Shown here: positions 44,935 to 52,483 of the stretch, piece after piece
Layout of the letters: every line of letters starts with the position of its first letter
Numbering within the stretch: the stretch's first letter is position 1
Assembly: GCA_964611895.1 (NCBI GenBank)
Contig: CAZTDN010000006.1
Coordinates: 1 to 64,000 of the forward strand
DNA: 64,000 bases
Source of the DNA: JAIEOG01 sp964611895
Lineage (GTDB): Bacteria > Bdellovibrionota > FAC87 > UBA2466
Direction of reading: 5' to 3'
Notes under the pieces: model-generated
Databases searched by the model: none
Told to the model about the DNA's origin: nothing
Seen by the model: only the letters and a program-made list of their open reading frames with translations
Position numbers and translations under genes: made by a program

Positions 44935-45942
44935 ATGATTCTTAGCCCAGACCTAAACCTCACGCTGCGCCCCATGCAGTACCCACAGTTTTTTCAACTT
45001 TATAAAGACTCCATCAAGAATATTTGGACCACAGATGAAATCGATTTTTCAGTCGATTTCGAACACTTGAGGGATAAAGTCGACTCAAAACAGGCCCATT
45101 TGATCAAGCGCTTAGTCGCTTTTTTTGCTACCGCCGACAATATCGTGGCGCACAATCTAGTGCTGAATTTTTACAAACACGTAAACAGCCCCGAATACAG
45201 AATGTTTCTGGGAAAGCAGCTTTTTGATGAGATGCTTCACGTCGAGACGTACTTGCTTTTGGTAGATACTTACCTGCCAGATCTGGCTGAGCGAGCCGAA
45301 GCGTTTGACGCTTATAGAAACATTCCATCGGTCAAGCTGAAGGCCGACTTTTGCTTTAAGTACATGGATACGATCGACAACGTCGATCGAACCGATACCG
45401 ACGACAAGCGACGTCAGTTCGTGGAAAACTTGATTTGTTTTGCCGCGTGTGTGGAAGGTCTCTTTTTCTTTGGTTCTTTCGCGTACGTGTACTTCTTGCG
45501 CAGCAAGGGCCTTTTACCTGGCCTGGCAACTGCCACCAACTGGGTGTTCCGAGATGAAACTCTCCACATCCAGGGGGCTATGGCAGCCATCGCGGTCATC
45601 CAAAAAGAGTACCCACAGATTTTTGATGCTGATTTGGAAAAGCGCGTGGAAACCATGATCGCCGAGGCCTTGCAGGTCGAAATGGCTTTTTGCGAAGACG
45701 CTCTTCAGTTTGGGATCAGCGGCATGTCCGCCCCGATGATGAAAGAATATTTGGAGTACGTTGCTGATCAGCGTTTTGTCCAGCTGGGCTATAAAAAACG
45801 CTACAATGCCCGCAACCCGTTTGCGTTCATGGTGCTCCAAGATGTGCAACCACTCACCAACTTTTTCGAAAAACGCGTCACCGAGTACCAAAAGGGCTTC
45901 GGCGCTAGTGGTGGCGCAGTTGTCTTCAACGAAGCCTTCTAG
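44935..45942 (+). CDS. nrdB: Ribonucleoside-diphosphate reductase, beta subunit
   Basis: A 335-residue ferritin-like radical subunit with the di-iron ligands in DEMLHVETY (Glu and His, with the Tyr at the position of the radical tyrosine) and later RDETLHIQGA (Glu/His). Its C-terminal tail binds NrdA. It is the second gene of the nrdAB operon. The metal (Fe or Mn) cannot be told. Confidence 0.96.
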   Translation: MILSPDLNLTLRPMQYPQFFQLYKDSIKNIWTTDEIDFSVDFEHLRDKVDSKQAHLIKRLVAFFATADNIVAHNLVLNFYKHVNSPEYRMFLGKQLFDEMLHVETYLLLVDTYLPDLAERAEAFDAYRNIPSVKLKADFCFKYMDTIDNVDRTDTDDKRRQFVENLICFAACVEGLFFFGSFAYVYFLRSKGLLPGLATATNWVFRDETLHIQGAMAAIAVIQKEYPQIFDADLEKRVETMIAEALQVEMAFCEDALQFGISGMSAPMMKEYLEYVADQRFVQLGYKKRYNARNPFAFMVLQDVQPLTNFFEKRVTEYQKGFGASGGAVVFNEAF

Positions 45943-46023
45943 ACGGACGGATTTCTTTACAAGATCGCACTTCCATGGCATGTCGAACCAAGCACATTAG
46001 TGTTACGGTTTGGGGGACTTATC

Positions 46024-47433
46024 ATGGTACGGTGTTTTTTTTCCTGGATCCTTCTGGCTCTACTCACTGGCTGTAGCAGTGAAATCGGAAAGTTGCAGTC
46101 TTCATCTAAAGTTCCCGCGTCCATGGACCTTTACGTCCTGGTAAATTCTTCCTACTTCCCCAACCCGCTCAAGCAGGCCATCTACGAGAAAATCCTGGGC
46201 GGCGAAACGATCCTTTATGGCGAAATCACGCAGGCGCTCATGAAAGATCAGTTTGCGAACTGGAAAGAACGCAATAGGAAAACCGAAAAACCAGAAATCC
46301 AAGACACCTATTCCCGCATTCAGAGCTTTAGCCCAGCACTTCTCAGCGCTCAGCCCGAAGATATCAAAAAGGCTTTTGATGAGTCGTTCATCAAGAGTGT
46401 CGGCAAAACACTCACCTATAACAGCCAAGCGATTTCGGTGGTGGACACCTTGCAAGACGGAAAGCTCCAAAGCTACTCAGGGACCATGCTCCTCATGCTC
46501 GCGCTGCGAGAAGCTTGGGGCAAAGACAAACTATCCGCCTCCAATATGGTGGCCATTTATGAGTCTGGCCACGTGTTGCCAGGGTACGTTGTAAAAAAGG
46601 ACGACGGCTGGCATCTCTACGGAATCGAAACTACCGTTGAGGGCGCAGGGCGAATTGTGTACGGGCCCATTTCTGCTGCGGTTAATGAGCGCATGCTTCG
46701 CATCGTCGATGCGGACTACTTCGCCATTGTCGACCTGTTTAAATTCGATGCGGACAATATTGTCGACTTGGCGAATGAAGCCCTGAGGAAAACTGCCGAA
46801 AAGTACGAAATCCCGTCCCCCCCGTATCTCGTAGCACAGCGTTTTCGTCGAGAAACCGACTACGGAAAGATCGCCTGGTCACCCTTCAGCTTTGGCTCTC
46901 CGGACGTCGGCACAAAAGATCGTGTACGAGTCGCCCTCGAGGAAAGCCCTCGAAGTAAACTTCCGCGCACGAATCCCAATATCACTATTATTCACAAACC
47001 CGCGCCTCCGAAACCCGAAGATCCAGCCCCTGAAGAGGAGGAGGGTGAGGGGGCGATGCCAGTAACACCCACTTTGGGGCGAGTCTCGAAGTACCCTCGG
47101 AGCCTGTTGACTGCCTCAGCGGACGAAGAAGCGGCGACTCAAAAGATCGAGGTCCCTACGTATCCCTATCGCCAGATCCCAGACCTGCGAAAGGAAGGCG
47201 AAGTACGGTTGCAATGTTGGAACTATGACCGAAACCAGTGGATGGACATGCCTCATGAGCTTATCGACGAGGTGTATTGGATTCACTTCAACCCTTGCGA
47301 TTTGGGCAAGGGCGCCTACGAGCCTCTTCCAGAACAGATCAAAATTCGAGCCGTCGTAAAACGCCGCCCCCGCTATGGATATGGTGGTTACGACTATGAC
47401 GACGACTACTATGAAGACTACTATGGGGAATAG
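46024..47433 (+). CDS. Lipoprotein with Tyr/Asp-rich tail
   Basis: A 469-residue protein from the ATG at 46024, with a lipoprotein signal (MVRCFFSWILLALLTGC, lipobox LTGC). No domain recognised. The region at about 325-350 is acidic and proline-rich (linker), followed by a compact C-terminal domain and then the tail ARG-rich RRPRYGYGGYDYDDDYY. The frame is open 8 codons upstream, but the signal fits this start. The end overlaps the convergent membrane glycosyltransferase gene by 13 bases. Likely exposed at the outer membrane; function unknown. Confidence 0.65.
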   Translation: MVRCFFSWILLALLTGCSSEIGKLQSSSKVPASMDLYVLVNSSYFPNPLKQAIYEKILGGETILYGEITQALMKDQFANWKERNRKTEKPEIQDTYSRIQSFSPALLSAQPEDIKKAFDESFIKSVGKTLTYNSQAISVVDTLQDGKLQSYSGTMLLMLALREAWGKDKLSASNMVAIYESGHVLPGYVVKKDDGWHLYGIETTVEGAGRIVYGPISAAVNERMLRIVDADYFAIVDLFKFDADNIVDLANEALRKTAEKYEIPSPPYLVAQRFRRETDYGKIAWSPFSFGSPDVGTKDRVRVALEESPRSKLPRTNPNITIIHKPAPPKPEDPAPEEEEGEGAMPVTPTLGRVSKYPRSLLTASADEEAATQKIEVPTYPYRQIPDLRKEGEVRLQCWNYDRNQWMDMPHELIDEVYWIHFNPCDLGKGAYEPLPEQIKIRAVVKRRPRYGYGGYDYDDDYYEDYYGE

Positions 47434-48687
47434 CCTGAATTAGTCTGCTGGCGCGGAAGGCCGGCTGCGAACGCCAAAAAGTACAGCACCATCACCGGCT
47501 CAATAAAAAGGTACTTAAACGTCACCGCCACAAAAAGCATAAACCAGGCATAAACGAGGGCACCCAGCCCCAGAACAAAAATGGGATCTTTGTTCTCGTT
47601 TTTCATTGCCCAATAAATACCCAGAGCCAGCCCTCCGACTTGGAGTGGCAGAGCCAGGGAATCCAGTCCTGTAATTTTCAGTACGCCCAGCAGGCCGTGC
47701 CACGCAAGGGTCACTTCAGCGGGGGTTTGAGCGGCCACCGACGAATAAAAGAATATCCCTCGAAAAAAACCGTTGGCGTCCAGAATCAAAAACGGGAGGG
47801 AGATAGCAAGAGCCAGAACTAAGGTAATCAATAGGGACTTGCGCAACCGCCGACCCTCTCGTTTGCCGAGCCATATCCAATAGGGAACCACCAACAAAAA
47901 GGCTGGCTGCCGACTGAGGATCAAAAAGGGTATCACTACGTCCGTTAAACCAGGGCGCTCCCTCAATATGGACCAAAGAAAAAGAGCATAGAAAAGCCAG
48001 AGCGCGCCTGTTTGAACATCGTACACGTCACGGATCGCTTGTTTAGAAAATAAATGTAGCGACAGAACCAAGAAGAAAACGGTGGAATCCAACCTCCAGC
48101 CCCAGCCGAAAACCACTTTCCGCCTTAGATAACATTCCGTAATTAAGACATAAAAAACCAATTGAGCCAGCAGATTTAGAAAACGTATATCCACCCCCAA
48201 CATGAAAAACGGAATGAACGGTCCCCACAATGCGGGCCAATAACATCTAACAACTGTGTGCGCACCGGGGAGCAGGGATTCTCCATAAGGGCTTCTTCCG
48301 GCGAGAAAGTCCTGAACTTGGCTCAACACCGTCGGAAGCATGTCTGCGCGGGCTGCATCGAGAGGGAATTGCTGCATCGCCTGTACCCTCAAGAAAACCG
48401 CTCCGCTTACCAACACCATCCAAACCAACCCGAACATCCGGATGGAATTTTTAGTCAAAAACGGTTGGGCGGGAGGACTCGGNNNNNNNNNNACTCGGTA
48501 CGCTTTTGCGGGCCGACCAAGCGCACGCCAATAAGAACGCAAAAATGCCGGCTCCCACCATAGGTCCGTGAGCCAGGGAAAGACCCAGCTGATCAAATAG
48601 GCTGTTGAAACTTCCTCCCAGACCTTTGATGGCGAAAATGATAGCTAGAACGGAAAGAGGGGTTAGGTAGCCAATTGCTCTAGACAT
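47421..48687 (-). CDS. Multi-spanning membrane glycosyltransferase-like protein (GT87/DUF2029 type), split by N gap
   Basis: Two open frames on the minus strand belong together. The N-terminal piece (from the ATG at 48687: MSRAIGYLTPLSVLAII, two membrane segments) stops at the Ns; the C-terminal piece continues with about eight membrane segments and ends near 47421. The two sides of the gap share the six bases ACTCGG. If these are one overlap, 16 bases vanish and both frames join into a 416-codon gene (…ARKSVPSPPAQPF…). The first outer loop after a membrane segment holds DAARADMLPTV and later GRSPYG, as in GT87/DUF2029 proteins that use polyprenyl sugars. Function is inferred only. Confidence 0.7.
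48483..48492. other. Run of 10 Ns (scaffold gap)
   Basis: Ten Ns separate two contigs. The left side ends ACTCGG and the right side begins ACTCGG. A shared six-base end is what a scaffolder that places a minimum gap over a true overlap would leave, so the gap is probably negative and the sequence continuous. The gene at 47421-48687 crosses it. Confidence 0.9.
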
Positions 48688-48714
48688 AATACAAAGAGCG
48701 GCTGAAAAGTCAGT

Positions 48715-48732
48715 GTGCCCAGAGACGGAATC
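48715..48732. repeat. Distal att copy: 18-bp repeat of tRNA-Phe 3' end
   Basis: GTGCCCAGAGACGGAATC at 48715-48732 is identical to 51770-51787, the 3' end of the tRNA-Phe gene plus one base. It continues into a near-palindrome, GGAATC..GATTCC (48727-48750), as expected at recombinase core sites. It marks the far end of the mini-island. Confidence 0.8.
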
Positions 48733-48755
48733 TCACCGCTTGGTGATTCCTCTGA

Positions 48756-48989
48756 GTAGCTAAAATTCCGCATACATTCAAGCTTTATCCGCATTGCTTT
48801 CAAATATCATACATAATCGCTGAACAATCCAACGGCGACGCATTCGCTTGGGTAACTAAGAACAGATACCCTTCCACTACCACCGACTTTGTATTCGCTA
48901 CTTACTCAGGAACCATTGGAGTTAAACAAGCCAATGGCTTTGATAAGACGCTTCCTATTTTTGTAAATTTAGATCCAATGAATGCTTAA
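48756..48989 (+). pseudogene. Coding remnant next to the distal att site
   Basis: An open frame of 77 codons ending with TAA at 48987-48989 has no usable start codon. Its codons read like a real protein C terminus (for example SNGDAFAWVTKNRYPSTTTD). It begins just inside the distal att repeat, so it may be the end of a gene cut by the recombination or by a deletion. Could also be chance. Confidence 0.3.
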
Positions 48990-49025
48990 GGGCTTTTTTG
49001 AAATGCCGACACAGAAAAGATGTGA

Positions 49026-49514
49026 TTACTTTTCTGACATTTTAAGTGGAGATACAGCACCGACTTTTTTGTATCTCATGGTTTCTTTTCCATTCCGTCC
49101 TTGATTTTCTACAGAGATGACTCCATTACCGTACTCGGTCACTGGTAGATTTGAATCTTCAGTCACCTTTAACTCTCCCTCGACTGAGGAAAGCTTAAGC
49201 GGGCGAAATATCTTTTTACCGTCCTTGCCCGTTTTGACAACAAAGCCGATAGCAGAGCTAGACTTACTACTTGCGTTATCTACAGGGCACTGGATAAAGA
49301 CTTCCTTGTCTTTTGCGCTGACATTCGAGCGATAAACTTGAAGACCTTCCACTGAATATCTATGGCCGTTAGCTTGACCCTCAACTTCGTATATGCCTTC
49401 CATATTAGCATCAGCTGCCGCTCGACCCCGTACAGCATTCCCCTGAGGTGCATGCTCAGCAAGTATTGGAAAGCTCAAAAAAGCGAAAATGAACAAAGCG
49501 TATTTGGCAGCCAT
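49026..49514 (-). CDS. Exported orphan protein of the mini-island
   Basis: A 162-residue protein from the ATG at 49514, preceded by GGGGAG 7 bases upstream. It has a signal peptide (MAAKYALFIFAFLSFPILA) and a mostly beta-rich mature part with Lys-Gly turns (GKDGKKIFRPLKL). No domain recognised. The open frame starts at 49568, but the inner ATG gives the signal peptide. It lies within the tRNA-Phe element and is a cargo candidate. Confidence 0.6.
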   Translation of the reverse strand: MAAKYALFIFAFLSFPILAEHAPQGNAVRGRAAADANMEGIYEVEGQANGHRYSVEGLQVYRSNVSAKDKEVFIQCPVDNASSKSSSAIGFVVKTGKDGKKIFRPLKLSSVEGELKVTEDSNLPVTEYGNGVISVENQGRNGKETMRYKKVGAVSPLKMSEK

Positions 49515-49907
49515 TTTTTTCTCCCCGTTTAAGCCCTCAATTATCCGCTGAAAAGCGGTTTGGGTCAATGTCAGTATTCAGTAGAGTCTCCTGGGAGACA
49601 CAAGAACAAGCAGAATCCGTTTTTGAAATTTCTTTTAAAAACTCGTGTCACTCCTCAAATCAGTCTTACTTTTTAAGGGGATGGGGGATTCTTTTGTTTA
49701 TGGCATTGGGGCCTGAAGTACTCTGGGTGTTGTAGAGGGTGGTAAAAAACCTTCCCATTCACCCCTTCTACAAATGGGACATCGCTACTATTCGCCCACT
49801 TATCTCACTTTGTTTTTTGACGATAAAATTTCACAATTCACCTAAAGGATCGAACTTGATCAGGAATCCCTTGCAGCATTACTGAAATTGATAACGAACG
49901 TGCTTAC
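49515..49907. other. Intergenic stretch inside the mini-island
   Basis: This 393-base AT-rich divergent region lies between the exported orphan protein and the gene at 49908. It has an inverted repeat GTCTCC-TG-GGAGAC near 49586-49599 and a weak TTGACG at 49817. I found no further gene or RNA in it. It could hold the element's control or replication region, without direct evidence. Confidence 0.4.
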
Positions 49908-50459
49908 ATGAGGGGCGAGGTAAAACGAGTACCCTCAACATTCAACAAAGCAATGAATCTCGCTCTAAATAAAAACCTATCTACGGACGATTTATTTTCC
50001 ATTTTTGATCTGTGGTTGGATAGAGCAGGGGCTTTTGTCCCTTCTTGGAACATAGGGCTCCCACAAGAGTTTTGGGATGCCTATAGAAAATCGAGTTCTG
50101 ACGATCAAAACTCCAAAAGTGCCTTTTTCATAGACTGGTTCAATCACATCGCAAGAACAAGAGATCCCAAAGATTTAAATTTGTTAGTCGGATTTCTTTC
50201 TAATCTCCCCGCTGAAGAATTGGATAAGTCTCTGGCTTTAGGTGAATTGTTAGTCGCGGTTAAGAACAGGAAAAAGGGGTACCGAAATACAGATCCCAAG
50301 AAATCAGACTTAGAAAGCATCGAAGAACAACCTCAGGAAAAACTCGCTACGCTTGTGAGTCAATCTCCCCAGCTAAAAACCGAGCTATCTAAGTTAAAAG
50401 AATCAGAAGCCATTAGTGGTGCGTGCCTTCGGCTATTGGGACGCCTGAAGAAAAAGTGA
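49908..50459 (+). CDS. Orphan soluble protein of the mini-island
   Basis: A 183-residue, Lys-rich and mainly helical protein without signal or membrane segment. A short repeated pattern of hydrophobic helices (FFIDWFNHIARTRDPKDLNLLVGFL) is followed by a Lys/Glu/Gln-rich disordered C-terminal half. No domain recognised. The ATG has no clear ribosome binding site; a second ATG lies at codon 16. The base composition resembles the rest of the element and not its neighbours. Function unknown. Confidence 0.5.
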   Translation: MRGEVKRVPSTFNKAMNLALNKNLSTDDLFSIFDLWLDRAGAFVPSWNIGLPQEFWDAYRKSSSDDQNSKSAFFIDWFNHIARTRDPKDLNLLVGFLSNLPAEELDKSLALGELLVAVKNRKKGYRNTDPKKSDLESIEEQPQEKLATLVSQSPQLKTELSKLKESEAISGACLRLLGRLKKK

Positions 50460-50587
50460 GTTATTCAAGCCCTCGGGGTATTGTCCTAATTCGTATCACT
50501 CGTTTATGCTAACGGTGAGTTTATTGAAAAAAAGGAATGTGGAGCTGCTTAAGAAGTTAAAAGCTTCCTAATAAAAGTGAGGATCTT

Positions 50588-50746
50588 ATGGACCATGACA
50601 ATATGGGGCTTCCTGATTCGCCCTCCACTGGAAATACAAACCCTGTCTGGGATAAAAACCCCAAATGGAAATTTTGGGAGATCGCCGTTGTAGTAATTAT
50701 TGCCTTAGCGATCGCTTTAACTCTTGGAGTCACTTTTTTTGGTTAA
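50588..50746 (+). CDS. 52-residue single-pass membrane peptide
   Basis: A 52-codon frame with GTGAGG six bases before the ATG. Its first 30 residues are polar (DHDNMGLPDSPSTGNTNPV), then comes a clean membrane segment (EIAVVVIIALAIALTLGVTFF, about 31-51) that runs nearly to the stop. Small membrane peptides of this layout are common cargo or toxins in mobile elements, but no family was recognised. A weak promoter-like TTGTCC-18-TATGCT lies upstream. Confidence 0.5.
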   Translation: MDHDNMGLPDSPSTGNTNPVWDKNPKWKFWEIAVVVIIALAIALTLGVTFFG

Positions 50747-50822
50747 GCGACACAGGAGACACGCCGTGTCCCACGAAGGGTATTACTTTTCGGACTATAT
50801 GGGCAAATAATGGGGAAGAGAA

Positions 50823-51095
50823 CTAGGCGCTTTTAGATATTGAAACGGGTTCGCTTTTGGAAACCAAAGCAATAACCTGGTCAACATGGACCTCGAACCT
50901 ACTAGCCCAGATAAGCCCCAAACCATAACTATCGATAGAAACCTTATTCCAATCACCCGAATTTGCCGGAAAACAAAAAACCCCTGAGAAAGAAGAGAGA
51001 TCGGAGAAATACCGTTTGCCGTCTGAAGCTTCAATTACCACCTTCTTAAATTCCGGCGTAGAAACTTTTAGTATTACTGGAGTGGGCTTATCCAC
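50823..51095 (-). CDS. DUF2442-like protein
   Basis: A 90-residue protein starting with GTG at 51095, with a strong AAGGAGG ribosome binding site 4 bases away, which lies inside the end of the integrase-like gene. The sequence pattern (KVVIEASDGKRYFSDLS ... NKVSIDSYGLGLIWASRFEVHVDQ) resembles DUF2442, a small domain often found next to toxin-like genes. It overlaps the integrase-like gene by 22 bases. A role in regulation is only a guess. Confidence 0.5.
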   Translation of the reverse strand: MDKPTPVILKVSTPEFKKVVIEASDGKRYFSDLSSFSGVFCFPANSGDWNKVSIDSYGLGLIWASRFEVHVDQVIALVSKSEPVSISKSA

Positions 51096-51679
51096 GGGAC
51101 CTCCTTACCTTTGATCGCAAAATCCCAAGCGCTCTTCAGCTGGCCCATCCAGCTTGAGATAGCCACAAATTCATACCCCACAGCATCCATCAAATTCACA
51201 AATTCTTTCATTATGCGCAAAATTCTTCGAGCGTAGTCAGGGCTCAGAGAACGCCTTTCAAGTTCGGCATAAACTACCGTGACTCTTTCATACCAGTCGC
51301 TTGGTTCTAAATTGATTTCAGAGATGACCTCTATGGCCTTTCGCCAGTGTGGCATTCCCAGGCTTTTTTCTGGAATAATTTTCTGCTCAAACTCTGAAAC
51401 CACGTTGGCCGGTAAATAAGCCGAGCGAGTCAGATGCTGTTTGTGGAGGCGTTCTTCGATTCGATTGCGCTTTTGAGCTTCCTGCTTTATTTTTTCTTCC
51501 GAGTTCAGCTTATCCCGAACGTGGCAGGCTTGTTCGTAATTCATCTCTCTTGAAACCTTCTTGATCGTCCGATGAGTACGTTTCTCACTTCCGCCGTCTT
51601 TTGAGAAAACGGCAATCCATCCTTTTTTATCCTTCCGTGCCTGCGTACTTGATAAGCCATAACTCACCCTTCTTCTCAT
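51074..51679 (-). CDS. Integrase-like N-terminal protein without catalytic domain
   Basis: A 201-residue protein next to the tRNA-Phe end of the element. Its N-terminal part (ARKDKKGWIAVFSKDGGSEKRTHRT) resembles the AP2-like arm-binding domain of tyrosine recombinases, and the middle helical part resembles the core-binding domain (RRILRIMKEFVNLMDAVGYEFV). The R-H-R-Y catalytic domain is not present in this frame or in the other minus-strand frames down to 50460. It may be a truncated integrase, or a DNA-binding partner. The location beside the att site is what an integrase would have. Confidence 0.5.
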   Translation of the reverse strand: MRRRVSYGLSSTQARKDKKGWIAVFSKDGGSEKRTHRTIKKVSREMNYEQACHVRDKLNSEEKIKQEAQKRNRIEERLHKQHLTRSAYLPANVVSEFEQKIIPEKSLGMPHWRKAIEVISEINLEPSDWYERVTVVYAELERRSLSPDYARRILRIMKEFVNLMDAVGYEFVAISSWMGQLKSAWDFAIKGKEVPWISPLQ

Positions 51680-51695
51680 AGGGTATTGGCGCGCG

Positions 51696-51725
51696 CCGCT
51701 AAACCGCTAAGATCTTGTTAGCGGT
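51696..51725. repeat. CCGCTAA heptamers (candidate recombinase arm sites)
   Basis: Three heptamers lie next to the tRNA-proximal end: two direct copies of CCGCTAA at 51696-51702 and 51704-51710 (8-base period), and one inverted, TTAGCGG at 51718-51724. The last two form an 8-base perfect inverted repeat with a 7-base spacer. Related CGGTGAGTT occurs at 51722-51730 and 50513-50521, and the inverted AGCGGTGAG at 48732-48740 beside the distal att site. Possible recombinase or Xis sites. Confidence 0.35.
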
Positions 51726-51769
51726 GAGTTGTGTAATTATTTGATTTTCCTATCGGTGGGACTAATGAA

Positions 51770-51787
51770 GTGCCCAGAGACGGAATC
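51770..51787. repeat. Proximal att copy: 18-bp repeat at tRNA-Phe 3' end
   Basis: These 18 bases are identical to 48715-48732. They cover the last 17 bases of the tRNA-Phe gene (T-stem and acceptor strand) and one base beyond it. Confidence 0.8.
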
Positions 51788-51843
51788 GAACCGCCGACAC
51801 GAGGATTTTCAATCCTCTGCTCTACCGACTGAGCTATCTGGGC
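51771..51843 (-). tRNA. tRNA-Phe (GAA)
   Basis: On the minus strand, a 73-base cloverleaf: acceptor GCCCAGA pairs with TCTGGGC, D-arm GCTC/GAGC, anticodon stem GAGGA/TCCTC with loop TTGAAAA (anticodon GAA), and TΨC stem GGCGG/CCGTC (one G-T type pair) with loop TTCGATT. The discriminator is A and CCA is not encoded. Its 3' end is the attachment site of the neighbouring mini-island. Confidence 0.97.
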
Positions 51844-51876
51844 CTATAAATCGGTAAAATCAACGAGCCTACGAAC

Positions 51877-52479
51877 CTAGCTGTGAGAACTCCGCTGGTC
51901 AAGCCACTCGCCAAATAGTTTCAAGGCCTTCGCGCGATGGCTCACGCGGTTTTTGGCCTCAACAGAAGCCTCCCCAAAACTCACTCCCAACTCCCGACTA
52001 AAAACCACAGGATCATATCCAAACCCCCCCTTACCTGTAGGCTGGGCAAGCACGTGCCCTTCGGAAACACCTTCAAAGTAGTGGCGTTGGGCTCCGTCAA
52101 AATAGCATAGGACACAGCGGAACCGAGCGTGCCAGGGTTCAGCCGATCCCGATCTCAAAATCTGATCCAACAAATAATCCCAGCGTTGGGGCCAGGAAAG
52201 ATCTGCTCCCCCATAGTAGGCGGAATGTATTCCTGGAGCTCCTGAAAGGGCGTCGACCTCCAGACCTGAATCGTCCGTTAGAACTGGCAACCCGCTCATC
52301 CGGTAGTACGCTTCCGCCTTTTTCCAGGCGTTTTCAAAATAGGTTTTTCCGTCCTCTATGACTTCAGGAATTTCAACTCCGAGATCGGCCAAACCTTGAA
52401 CTAAAACTCGAGGGCCTAGCCATACACGAAGCTCGGCGATTTTTCCGGGGTTGGTGGTTCCGAGAAGAAGTTTACTCAC
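51877..52479 (-). CDS. rdgB: Non-canonical purine NTP pyrophosphatase (RdgB/HAM1)
   Basis: A 200-residue HAM1-family enzyme that removes dITP and XTP from nucleotide pools. Characteristic segments are LLLGTTNPGKIAEL, the VLTDDSGLEVDALSGAPGIHSAYYGG and KGGFGYDPVVFSRELG motifs. I chose the GTG at 52479, just after the rph stop; the frame is open to a TTG at 52515 that would overlap rph. It follows rph and is probably coupled to it. Confidence 0.93.
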   Translation of the reverse strand: MSKLLLGTTNPGKIAELRVWLGPRVLVQGLADLGVEIPEVIEDGKTYFENAWKKAEAYYRMSGLPVLTDDSGLEVDALSGAPGIHSAYYGGADLSWPQRWDYLLDQILRSGSAEPWHARFRCVLCYFDGAQRHYFEGVSEGHVLAQPTGKGGFGYDPVVFSRELGVSFGEASVEAKNRVSHRAKALKLFGEWLDQRSSHS

Positions 52480-52483
52480 AAGT

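Larger units (their letters stand above)
48715..51787. mobile_element. Mini integrative element in tRNA-Phe (about 3.05 kb)
   Basis: The interval is bounded by an 18-bp perfect direct repeat, one copy being the 3' end of tRNA-Phe. Tyrosine recombinases use such tRNA ends as attachment sites. Inside lie, from the tRNA inward on the minus strand, an integrase-like ORF and a DUF2442-like gene, then a small membrane peptide, an unknown protein and an exported protein, and a coding remnant near the distal end. The sequence is visibly AT-richer than both flanks. The integrase-like protein has no visible catalytic domain, so the element may be a satellite or degenerate. No tool-based comparison was possible. 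Confidence 0.75.

Noticed and set aside
50795..51034. 79-codon minus-strand ORF as the missing integrase catalytic domain
   Set aside because: No Arg/His/Tyr motifs, and it overlaps the well-supported DUF2442-like gene in another frame.
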